Notes under the pieces: model-generated
The model's database searches: none
The model's input: the letters and a program-made list of their open reading frames with translations, nothing else
Told to the model about the DNA's origin: nothing
Translations under genes and position numbers: made by a program
In this document: one piece after another, positions 55,346 to 64,000 of the stretch
Layout of the letters: every line of letters begins with the position of its first letter
Numbering within the stretch: the first letter of the stretch is position 1
DNA from: Heterohyrax brucei
Lineage: Eukaryota; Chordata; Mammalia; Hyracoidea; Procaviidae
Reading direction: 5' to 3'
Assembly: GCA_028571685.1 (NCBI GenBank)
Contig: CM053156.1
Span: 88,043,049 to 88,107,048, forward strand
DNA length: 64,000 nt

Positions 55346-57077
55346 CCGTGGCTGCCAGTGCAGCAGGGCTACCACGGGAGCCCAACTCTCTGGGGCCTGG
55401 TGCACCTGGGCACCGCCTCGGGACAGGTGTTCTTGATGGAGCGGCGGGCAGAGAGGTGGGGGCAGGTGGGTGGCAGGACGCAAGCGCGGGTCGGTGGAAT
55501 TCCATGGGCCCCGTGGTGGCTCCCCACCCCCAGGGTAGTCCTGGTTGTTGAGGTGATCAGTCCGGTGACAAAGGCGGTCTACAAGGGGGTGATTGATCAC
55601 TTTCCAGAGAGGAAGAAAGGCCTCATAAAGGAGGAGGGGGTGGGCTGTGTGCCTGTCACCATGGAGATGCAGGAAGCAGTGTGATTATTAAAACCTTGCT
55701 CCACCAGAAGGCAATTTTCACTTCACAAGGAGAAGTCGGAGCTGAGATGTGCGTTCCACCCTAGGTGGCAGACCTGGGTGTGTGCTTAAGAAGAGCAGGG
55801 ATCCTCTGGGTGCTCAGTTGCCTCCCCCCTCCCCAGGAACCCACCCCACAGGAAGACGTGGTCAGTTCCCTGGTTGCCGATCCCCCGGGGCCAGGGAGCA
55901 GGCTGGCAGTACAGGAGGGACTCTGTCCCTAGATGTTGGAGCTTGGCTTCGGAGGGTAGAGAGAAAACCCCATTCAAGGCAGCTCTGTAGATGCCAGGGC
56001 CCTGTTTGAAATCTGAGACAATAAACCCACCAAGTCTGGTGCGATTTCTTTGTTAGCATGATTGCCTGTGTCATTTGGCCAAACTGTGGTGCCAGCCAGA
56101 GGACGTCTCTGGCTTAGCGGTATCTGGAGGACAAGTTAATTTCCTTGGAGTTTCAGGGAGAGGCTACCTGAAGCCAGCCCTTAAGACTTTAACTACTCCC
56201 TTTCCTAGGAGCGGGGGTTAAGCCTGAGCTCTCTGCTCCGAGATGGGCTGTCTGTCTCTGGGTGGGAGATGGCAGTCCATGCTTGCTCCAATTATGGGAG
56301 TTGAATGGCGTCTCATGAGACCCCCCTTTCCAGCTCCTTTTGTCTCCCTGGTAGTTAAGAGGAAGCAAACTTGAAATGGAAATTAGGGTTTAGCCTTTTG
56401 GCTGTCTGTGGCTTGATGCCTCTGTGGGTGGGGACAGCAGAGAGGAGGCAGGTGGCTGGTGCTGGCCTGTGCGGAGGCAGGGGAGAGGCTCAGCCGTTGG
56501 TGGTTAAGTTATGCCACACAAGGGCACTCACCTGTGGTCATCCATGGTCCAGGTGGTCACAGTGAGACCCAGGTAGCAGACATGGTATGTGAAAAGACAC
56601 GGACACGTATGACCCTCTGAATGGCCAGCCAAAGCCAAGTGCCATCAAGTCTGAATGGCAGAGCTTTGCTAAAAAGCGGGGAGGGATTTGGGGACTGGCT
56701 TAATCAGAGGGGTTCTGGAAGGAAGAGAATCCCAGACTTCACACTGGAAGCTGAGAGAGTGGGCCTGGGAAGTTTTTTTTGACAGCTGCTTGGCCTGATT
56801 GGGCTGGGAAATGCTTGGTCCCCTCTGTGAGTGGATGACTCATTTCTTTCTGAGCCAAGACAAGCTCAGCTATGGGCAGATGTATTTTAAAAAGCCCCTT
56901 TGGGGTGGTTGGGAAGGGTCCGTTGCCCATCAGTCCAGATACATGTACTCATGCTGTGTGCTGCTCAGGGCTATGTGCTGTCTGCCGCAGAGACGCTGAT
57001 GTTTGGGACAGTTACTGTCCCCCTGCAGTTGTTTCTTCAGCAGGTCAAAGAGTTGCATCTTTTCCTTGAGCACTCTT
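55346..57077. other. PHACTR3 intron 1, single-copy
   Basis: No mobile element except a short reversed SINE tail near 56622-56650 (AGCCAAGTGCCATCAAGTC). No second exon is visible. Confidence 0.5.
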
Positions 57078-57272
57078 GTACCCACCGTCATTGAGTTCAG
57101 ACTCATAGCATCCCTATAGGATGGAGAGAACTGCTCTATGGGGTTTTCCAAGGAGGTAATCTTTACAGAAGCCAACTGCTGTGTCTTTTTCCTGCAGAGT
57201 AGCTCATGAGTTTCAACAACTGACCTTTTGGTTGTCAGCTGGGCGCTTAACACTGTGCCACTGGGGCTCCTG
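57078..57272 (-). mobile_element. AfroSINE, long variant
   Basis: Reverse copy, CATTGAGTTCAGACTCATAG to CACTGTGCCACTGGGGCTCC. Confidence 0.88.
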
Positions 57273-57399
57273 AGAGGCGAGCCTGGTGGTCCAGCTGTGG
57301 AATACCCCGCTACAAGGAAGAAGAGAACACTCCCCCTTTCCTAGCGACTGTGTTTTATCAAACAGTTCACACTTGCATTCATGTCTTGCCACCCAATGC

Positions 57400-58240
57400 A
57401 TTTAAATTATTTCTATAGACTTTTTTTTTTTTAAGAGCAATTTTAGGTTTCCAGAAAAACTGTGCAAATGGAGAATGTGCAGCTCAGAACAGTCAACTGT
57501 ACTCTTGGCCCAGAAGCCAAGTTCAGAAGGACAGGAGGGCTCCAAAAGCTGTAGACTGGACGCAGGGAACCCAGGGAGGAGGGGGAGATGGTGACACCTT
57601 TGGGAGTTGTAACTTGGGGTCATGAAACCAGCTGTGTATCAGTTGTTGAATGGGAAACTAATTTGCTGTGTAAAGTTACATCTAAACAAGAACAGAATGT
57701 TGAAAATACCCAAAGCAATAGAGACACCATCACAGCAATAGCGGGAAGTAGAGCGTCGCCTCTACTGTAACAGGGAGCATGGTTACAGTGGGCGAGGCGG
57801 CACTGATACACTAACGTTCGCTGTTAGCGGGAGGAATGCACTCTCCTGTGGAGCCTTGTGGATTCTGACAAATGCACAATGCCACGTGTCTGCTGTTACG
57901 GCATCACCCAGAATCATTTACACTGCCCTGAAAATGCCCTGTGCCCACCTCTTCATCTCTCCATTCTCTCTCCCTCCAAACTCCTGACAACCACTCTGTC
58001 CTACTGTCTCTGTGGTCTTGCCTTTTCCTGAATGTCAGAGTTGGAATTACATAGTTCTGTATCCTCTTTGTACTGGCGTCTTTCCCTGCACTGAAGTTTT
58101 CTCTGTCTTTTTATAGCATCAGAGCTCATTTCCTTTCATTGCTGAATAACACCCCATTTTATGAGTGTACCCCAGTTTGTTTATACCTTCATCTATTGGG
58201 GGGTATCTTGTTGACTTCCAGTTTGTGGCAATTGCGAATC
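57400..58240 (-). mobile_element. Old L1 3' UTR, interrupted
   Basis: TTAAGAGCAATTTTAGGTTT (57431) and later AGTTTGTTTATACCTTCATC are reversed L1 3' UTR words. The middle (about 57540-57830) does not look like L1 and may be an unidentified insertion. Confidence 0.65.
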
Positions 58241-59325
58241 AAACTCAAATGCGTTTCAATGCATCAGTATTCTGTCTGTAAGAACCCAGAGCATGATTGG
58301 GTCAATCCTTTGACACCCTGTTCTTCCATGTTCCCTATTTTATCTATGTTCTGAGTTTTAGTGGGGTCGCCTGCACCTTTCCCAGAATGCTCATGTATTT
58401 TTATTTGTGAGTTCTTGGGAAAACTGGTGTGTAAAAAGACACACACACAGTACTATACTATATGGAATGTTCCTCAGTCTGTGTTTCTGCTCAACCCTGG
58501 GTTGTGAAGATCTGTCCATGTGCCCGTCTCCCTCTTTCTTTTAATATCACAAATCTTGCTGTCATTCAGTCTGTGTTTGTCACTGTAACGGTGCTCCATA
58601 GGATTTTGAATAGCTGCTTAAAAAAAGAAAAAATTATTGTGATTAAGTGAAAGCCTACAATCCAAGTCAATTTTCCATAGAAAACCCTGAGCACCTGCCT
58701 CTCTGCAACTCTGTCTGCTCTCCTCACCCCGTGACAGCACGCTCTTCCTTTCCACTCTCTACTTTCAGTGTCCACTCAGCCGACACCTGTCCTCTCCCCT
58801 CCACCCTGCCCTCTTCCCTCTCCCCTCTAAAAAACGAGACCAGTTGCATATTAAACTGTAAAGGACAGACAAAGGGCTGATTTGAGGAAGCTGATCATCC
58901 GACCTTCCTTCCACGGAGCTTCTGGACAGACTCGAATGTCCAGCTTCGTTAGGAGCCTACAGAGTCAGCCGTTGGTGCTGTCCACGGATCCTTGGCTTAG
59001 CCAGTGGTTTGTGGTTTCCAGCTTTCACCCAAGACAAGGGACGTTTCAGTGATTCCTAAGCACAGGTCCCTGGATGCTTACCTTGGGGCAGAGTGAGGCT
59101 AGTGGACGCCAGTATCACAGGGGACCTACCGTTTTTATTCTGGTAGTGATGGCCAACTTGCACCATCCTAGCACTGTACTGACTGATGCCCCAGGATGTA
59201 TTCAAATGCCTTTTCCCCAGACTCTCACCCACACCCAGAGCCATCATTAATCTGTGACTTGTGCCTCACTGGGCTTGTTGGTGATTCCTTCACTGCTAAT
59301 GAGCTTGGCCACCTTTGTGTCTTGT
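58241..59325. other. PHACTR3 intron 1, no gene seen
   Basis: AT-richer unique sequence with a short ACAC run at 58440-58448. Confidence 0.4.
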
Positions 59326-59702
59326 TCACCCCTTGCTGTTGAGTTGCTCATGACTCAGAGTGACTCCATGAGACAAAACAGACACATAGTGACCCCGTAA
59401 GATGCAGCAGACCCATAGTGAGTCTGTAAGATGGAGTGGACCCACAGATGACCCCGTAAGATGAAGCAGACCTGTTATCCCATAAGGCAGGGCAGAGCCG
59501 TAGTGACTCTGTAAGACAGAGCAGATGCAAAATGATCCCATCAGACAGGGCGGACCCATAGCAACCCTGTAAAACAAGGTACATCTGCTCCTTCAGTACA
59601 TGTGGATGCAGATCCCACACCTTTCTCCCCTGGGGTAGCTGATTTGAACCCCCAACCTTTGGGTTGGCAGTCAAGCACTTAACCTCTGAACCCCAGGGCC
59701 CC
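59326..59702 (-). mobile_element. AfroSINE with internal tandem expansion
   Basis: The reversed tail is TGCTGTTGAGTTGCTCATGA and the reversed head ends CACTTAACCTCTGAACCCCA. Between them the SINE segment normally reading catagcgaccctataggaca has been amplified (59351-59571), more than doubling the element. Confidence 0.8.
59351..59571. repeat. 29-bp minisatellite born inside a SINE, about 7 copies
   Basis: Units start at 59371, 59400, 59429, 59459, 59485, 59514 and 59543, each like AGACAGAGCAGACCCATAGT followed by GACCCTGTA. Copies differ by several bases, so the array is not recent. Confidence 0.88.
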
Positions 59703-59800
59703 TTTCATAGAGATAACAGCTTGGGAAGCCCCGTGGAGCAGTTCTGCTGTGTGAAATGGGGTCACCAGGAATCAACTAACTTGATGACTCCCAACAATGT
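59703..59800 (+). mobile_element. 5'-truncated AfroSINE
   Basis: Begins in the middle block (GATAACAGCTTGGGAAGCCC), back to back with the expanded SINE. Confidence 0.75.
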
Positions 59801-60499
59801 CCCTTGGGATCAAAGACAAACCTAAGGTGGCTTTGTGATCTGGCCAGGACCTCTCCATGTCCTCTGGCCCCAGCTTCCTCTTCTCTGTGATGGCTGTGTC
59901 CTCAGCCCCGGCCTCCCATGGGCAGCGCTGGTCAGCACTCACTGCGGCTGCAGAGGGCTACCCGGCCTGGGTCGGGGGCCGGCAGGAAGCCGCCTTTCTC
60001 TGAGCAGCCCCTCCAGTTTTGTCCCTGAAATGCCGTTTTACTTCGGTGCCCTCCTGCTTCTGAGGGTGTCTCCCTCTGGCCCCTTATAGGGTGTCTGCAT
60101 GGCTTAATTAGCAAAAGAACTAGGCAGTAATGACCTAGTCAGCCTCCTTGAGGTTATGAAAAATAAAAGCTGGGTACTTAAAAAAATAATACAAGTTTCT
60201 TTTTGGTTTGTTTTTTGTGATTATGAAAGTATCGCATTTCATTATAGAAAAGCCCTGGGTAGGTTTGAAATTCTGCTGCCTGTTCCCTTCTCACCGTAAC
60301 CCCATGCAGACAGCAGTGACAGCGGGCAGCTCTGTCCTTGGGACCATCCTGGGTGCCCTGTATGGCTGATGAGCCTTAGAAACTTGGAAGACACTGAGAA
60401 GCCAGCGTCCCAGCCAGCTCTCACCCCAGCCTGGTCACATCTCCCTTCCTCCCTCACCTGACCCGTCACTCTTTGAGCTGTGATTTACTTAGGTGACTA
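59801..60499. other. PHACTR3 intron 1; possible conserved AT-rich element at 60100-60240
   Basis: The 60100-60240 patch has TTAATTAG and other homeobox-type words in an otherwise GC-rich intron. No gene seen. Confidence 0.3.
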
Positions 60500-60703
60500 G
60501 AGGCCCTGGTGTCACAGCCGGTAACTGCTCAGCTGCTGACCAAACCACTAGGAACCAGTCAGCAGTTCCCTGGCAGAAAGGCCTGGGGATCTGCAGCCAC
60601 CAAGACTACGGCCGAGGACAACCAGGGACAGTTCCTGGTCACACAGGGCCCCTGGGCATTGGAATCGCCTCACCAGCACCAACGTCGATGACAACAGTGA
60701 CAG
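60500..60703 (+). mobile_element. Diverged AfroSINE, long variant
   Basis: Head GGCCCTGGTGTCACAGCCGG and tail GCATTGGAATCGCCTCACCA. Confidence 0.75.
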
Positions 60704-60754
60704 TACTTGTTGGACTAACTTGTTTATTGTCTGTCCCCCCGGGTCCCGGCCCTA

Positions 60755-60895
60755 GTACTGTAGCCACTTAGCTACTTGTGGCAACATGAATCTAAATTAG
60801 ATTGAAATAAAACCTTCCATTTCCAGTAGCCACTTCTTAAGTGCTCAGCAGCCACATGTGATCGGTGGCCGCCATACTGGATAGTGCATTTCTAG
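60755..60895. mobile_element. MER5A-like hAT DNA transposon remnant
   Basis: GTGCTCAGCAGCCACATGTG and GTACTGTAGCCACTTAGCTA resemble the MER5A termini as I recall them. Confidence 0.55.
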
Positions 60896-61097
60896 AACAT
60901 TCCCTCATTCCTTTCAGCTGCTGTGGACTGCACTGCCATGGCCTGGATGCTCCCTGGGGTCAAGGTGTTGTCTGTCATGTTCTCGTCTGTGTCACCAGCG
61001 CTGGCACTGGGCTGGCCCTTGGTTCTTCTCCAACCTGAAAGATGTCTGTTGACTGAGCAGGTGCACAGGTGTGTGCACTCCCATGGTCCTGGATGCT

Positions 61098-61260
61098 CGG
61101 GGGGCCTGGTAGCACAATGGTTAAGAGCTCAGCTGCTGACCAGAAAAAGTTAGTAGCTCAAATCCACCAGCCAATTCTTGGAAATACTACTCTGTCCTGT
61201 AGGGTCTCTATGAGTGGGCTGGGATGGAATCCATAGTAGTGGGTATATTTTTTGGTTTTG
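61098..61260 (+). mobile_element. AfroSINE
   Basis: Head GGGGCCTGGTAGCACAATGG and a GGTATATTTTTTGGTTTTGG end. Confidence 0.85.
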
Positions 61261-61696
61261 GAGTGCTCTGGCTGCAAGAGGCCCTTGGCTGTCTTCCCCC
61301 ACCTGACCCTGGTCCAGTCATCTCACCCTCTGGAGGGGAGGACATCTGAGTCTAGATAATGCCTTCCTCATTCAAGAATAAATGAATTCCATAGACTTTT
61401 CCAGAGAACCTACAGGGTGCCACACTCAGGTTTTGCCAGGTGGTTCTGTTTGGCCAAGAGAATAATGACATGAGAGGAAATTTTCTGCCCCAAGGTGGAC
61501 AGAGGAGCCCATGTCCAGGCTGTGTTTGGTGGCCTTGGGTGAGTCGCTTCCCACTTTGAGCCTTTTTTAATTATATACAATGGAAGTAGACACCGTCAGT
61601 CCCTCTAGGGAAGAAATGGGTGATTGAGCTCTTGTCCACAATAGTGAATTCTGCTGGTTGTTGGTTTCACAGATGTGCACAGCTACTCCTTCACCA
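61261..61696. other. PHACTR3 intron 1; MIR-like at about 61500-61600
   Basis: GGTGGCCTTGGGTGAGTCGC and the following CACTTTGAGCC fit an MIR core. Nothing coding. Confidence 0.45.
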
Positions 61697-62035
61697 GGAG
61701 CCCTGGTGGCTCAGTGGTCAGGCACTATGCTGCCAACAGAGAGGCTGCCAGTGCGAGCCCACCCCATGGCTCCCCACCCCGTGGCTCCCCACCCCGTGGC
61801 TCCCCACCCCGTGGCTCCCCACCCCGTGGCTCCCCACCCCGTGGCTCCCCACCCCATGGCTCCCCACCCCGTGGCTCCCCACCCCGTGGCTCCCCACCCC
61901 GTGGCTCCCCACCCCGTGGCTCCCCACCCCGTGGCTCCCCACCCCGTGGCTCCCCACCCCGTGGCTCCCCACCCCGTGGCTCCCCACCCCGTGGCTCCCC
62001 AGGAGAAAGGCCTGAAAGTCTGCTCCAGTAAAGAT
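61697..62035 (+). mobile_element. AfroSINE containing a 16-copy minisatellite
   Basis: The head (GGAGCCCTGGTGGCTCAGTG) leads to the B-box region, then 240 bases of a 15-bp repeat, then the normal middle block (AGGAGAAAGGCCTGAAAGTC). The repeat occupies the place of the single GGCTCC-type word of an ordinary copy. The 3' tail is missing. Confidence 0.85.
61761..62000. repeat. 15-bp minisatellite, exactly 16 copies
   Basis: The unit ACCCCGTGGCTCCCC repeats without length change. Only two copies (61761 and about 61851) carry the single variant CATGG for CGTGG. Near-identity implies recent expansion or active homogenisation. Three plus frames and two minus frames stay open through it purely because the period is a multiple of three. 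Confidence 0.95.
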
Positions 62036-62044
62036 CAAAATAAG

Positions 62045-62130
62045 CAAACAAAAACTCCAGTGCCGTTGTGTTGGTTCTGACTCACAGTGACCCTGTGCCC
62101 TAGAGAACCTGTGAGGCAGTTAGGCCCTAA
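62045..62130 (-). mobile_element. AfroSINE tail fragment
   Basis: AACTCCAGTGCCGTTGTGTT and CTGACTCACAGTGACCCTGT are the reversed tail, facing the expanded SINE. Confidence 0.7.
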
Positions 62131-63086
62131 TATCACTTGGGATGCCTGAGGTGGAATTAATTTAATGGGCACACCCTCCAATCACTTTGGGATCAGCCCC
62201 TCTTTCTTAAAGTTGGAGCAAGGCCGTGGAGCAAGGTGACCGAGAAAGCGGTCCCCTCCCAGCCCCTCCGCTGCTGGCTCTGGTCTAGCTGAGTTTCTCA
62301 GCCCCTGTAAAATGAGGGTGAGAGCTGCCCGAGCCTGAGTGGAGCGTGGACGGCAAGATGACCCCTCTGCAGGGTCTCAGCAAAGCAGCAGCGTGGAGGC
62401 TGCCCGGGGCAGTGAGGAAGCAGAGGGCTGTGTTTCTGCACTGCCCGGGTGACAGCCTCATCTTGCTGTCTGTCACAGTTGATTGCGACTCACCCTCGTC
62501 TCTGCCACGTCTTCCCGCCCCCGCCAAGTTGCCTGAGCTGTTTTCTCCCCTTCCTCCTCCTCCACCCCCTCCTCTGTCTCCGCGTTCCACTTCCATCCAG
62601 CCTCCTCTGAGGTAGACCCGCAGGCCCTCACCTTCCCCAGCCCCACGTGCAGAGCCCTTTCTCCAAGTTGTTCTTCCTGGTCTCCTCCTTTTGGGACGTG
62701 CACTGGTCATCATGACCTGAGGTTTGAATGCTCATTTATTGGAATTGCTGAACTCATCTGAATTTGTTGTCTTTCCATGTGGGTCGGAGAGCTCCAGAAG
62801 GGAAGGAGCCGGTTTGGACTGATATCAGCATGCATTTTGACATTGTGGTCTTTTGGTGGGACCACAGTGGCTGCAGCAGGCTGTAGAGACGTGGACAGTG
62901 AAGGTTCCGGGCCCTCTCCCATGTGTCACCCACAGCATCCTCTAAGGGTATGATGTAAAACAACACCATGGTGGGGGAAGCGGGAGAAAAGAGTTTGAAT
63001 TGAACCAGTGTGTATGTTATAAAGTGAGACCCATTGACTCAGGAACTGAGAGCTGGCTCTGTTCCCACCTGTTGTGGCCGTCATTG
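62131..63086. other. PHACTR3 intron 1, single-copy
   Basis: Contains a CCTCCTCC-rich patch (62540-62580). The open frames through it have no domain. Confidence 0.45.
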
Positions 63087-63265
63087 AGGCACCCTAGTGG
63101 CACAGTGGTCAGTGAACGCTTGGCTGCTCACCTGCTGAGGTCAGCAGATTGAACCCACCAGGAGAAAGATGTGGTAGCCTGCTTCTGTGAAGATGACAGC
63201 CTTGGGAATTCTGCAGGGTCCCTAGGAGTCAGAGCGACTCTACGGTAGTGAGCTGATGGGTCTGT
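63087..63265 (+). mobile_element. AfroSINE, long variant
   Basis: Has GGAGAAAGATGTGGTAGCCT, the diagnostic middle block of the long subfamily, well preserved. Confidence 0.88.
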
Positions 63266-63273
63266 AACACTGC

Positions 63274-63405
63274 TGAGGGATGCTGGCGGCTAGCGGTTAA
63301 GTGCTCAACTGTTAGCTAAAAGATCGGTGACGTGAACCCAGCTCGTCACCTCACAGGAGTCAGACCTGGCAGTCAGCGCTGTAGACTGACTACACCCCAA
63401 ATGCC
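63274..63405 (+). mobile_element. AfroSINE, 3' degraded
   Basis: Head GGCGGCTAGCGGTTAAGTGC followed by a diverged body. Confidence 0.75.
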
Positions 63406-63569
63406 TAGGAATGGGTTTGTGGAAGAATCAGCTTTAAAAGTCCTCAGCAGCGAGTCTCTCTCTCTCGTTGTAAAGGAGGCTTTGGATGCAAGAATTCCCA
63501 ACCCTAACCCTACTGCCATTGCATTGCCTGGAGCTCACGACTACCCTCTGACCCCACAGATCTTCTAAG

Positions 63570-63800
63570 GCCGTAATCTTTGTGGTGTGTTGTCCGGAGG
63601 GGTCAGTCACTGGAGAAGGACGTCATGTTTGGTACAGCAGAGGGTCCGTGAAAAGGAGGAAGACCCTCAAGGAGATGGACGGACACAGTGTAGGCACCAG
63701 GGTCTCAAGCGTCGCCACGACCGTGAGCATGGCGCCGGACGGGGCGGGGTTTTGTTGGGTCGCCATGGCGACGCGCAGCACCCGACAACAGCAACAGCGG
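63570..63800 (+). mobile_element. RTE LINE 3' tail
   Basis: GGGGTCAGTCACTGGAGAAG, GGAAGACCCTCAAGGAGATG and the terminal CACCCGACAACAGCAACAG identify a 5'-truncated copy. Confidence 0.85.
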
Positions 63801-63814
63801 TGGAGAAAGGTTAC

Positions 63815-63905
63815 TCCGTCCGTCCCTGTGGGGCTGCTGCTGGGCTCGAAGCTCCGATCCTTGATGCGCAGCTGAGAGCTTTACCGCTGCGCCAGCAGGC
63901 CCTTC
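63815..63905 (-). mobile_element. AfroSINE head fragment
   Basis: Reversed head TTACCGCTGCGCCAGCAGGC. Confidence 0.6.
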
Positions 63906-63914
63906 CGTGGGGTT

Positions 63915-64000
63915 GTGGTGGTGTTAGGGGCCGTGGAACCTGTTCCGACTCACAGCACCCCTCTGCAGGGCAGACCAGAGCTGCCCGGTCCTGCGCCACG
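63915..64000 (-). mobile_element. RTE LINE 3' tail, runs off the window
   Basis: GGTGGTGTTAGGGGCCGTGG to GCCCGGTCCTGCGCCACG is the reversed RTE terminus, facing the plus-strand tail at 63570-63800. Confidence 0.8.

Noticed and set aside
55214-55684. 156-codon frame just after PHACTR3 exon 1
   Set aside because: It begins in the 20-bp repeat, has no homology I recognise and lies in intron 1 beyond a good splice donor.
61697-61760. tRNA-like A and B box sequences in SINE heads
   Set aside because: They are parts of AfroSINEs, which are tRNA-derived; none folds into a complete, correctly ended tRNA by eye.
61761-62000. CRISPR-like regular repeats
   Set aside because: The units are contiguous with no unique spacers, in a mammalian intron; these are minisatellites. 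The same holds for 2235-2366 and 52708-52833.
61620-62080. Pro-rich repeat proteins (PHPVAPHPVAP, GSPPRGSPPRGS)
   Set aside because: A 15-bp tandem repeat stays open in multiple frames because 15 is a multiple of three; it lies in an intronic SINE.

Overview
This window is vertebrate nuclear DNA, almost certainly from an afrotherian mammal and most likely an elephant (proboscidean). Three interspersed families point there. About fifty copies of a tRNA-headed SINE match AfroSINE as I remember it. Many fragments of an RTE/BovB-type LINE carry a YADDT reverse-transcriptase motif. Several ~450-560 bp solo LTR-like elements resemble the elephant AFRO_LA repeat. Family names come from memory; no repeat library was searched. 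There is no operon, bacterial gene, phage or CRISPR locus. Nearly every long open frame lies in a transposon, a tandem repeat or GC-rich DNA.

The one gene I recognise is PHACTR3 (phosphatase and actin regulator 3, scapinin) on the + strand. Its known first coding exon is at 54896-55013, in a CpG-rich promoter region. It encodes 39 residues plus one base, then a splice donor. A second CpG island at about 32080-32790 holds an ATG, 35 codons plus one base and a consensus donor (32514-32619). That is the same splice phase, so it is a good candidate for an upstream alternative first exon of the same gene, 22.4 kb away. Exon 2 is not in the window, so the intron runs past base 64000.

Layout: 1-4765 is a head-to-head set of RTE LINE fragments with a 22-bp minisatellite between them. 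4780-14270 is SINE-rich DNA with two solo LTRs and simple repeats. 14283-21677 is a full-length but dead L1 on the minus strand, flanked by a target-site duplication and split by a 557-bp solo LTR. 21717-25660 holds SINEs, a reversed LTR and an RTE copy with an inverted 5' end and an LTR inside it. 26735-27740 is a 1-kb CA/TA-rich tract. 27990-31945 holds more RTE and SINE copies. 32080-32790 is the upstream CpG island. 33260-48520 is repeat-dense presumed PHACTR3 intron or upstream sequence, ending in a foldback mariner element. 48800-54360 is mostly single-copy sequence with small minisatellites. 54368-55330 is the canonical PHACTR3 promoter and exon 1. 55341-64000 is intron 1, with two SINEs that expanded internally into minisatellites and RTE tails at the right edge.

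I found no undescribed molecular system. The most useful observations are the phase-matched upstream exon, the palindromic mariner, the two SINE-born minisatellites, the nested insertions that date the elements, and the promoter motifs upstream of PHACTR3 exon 1.
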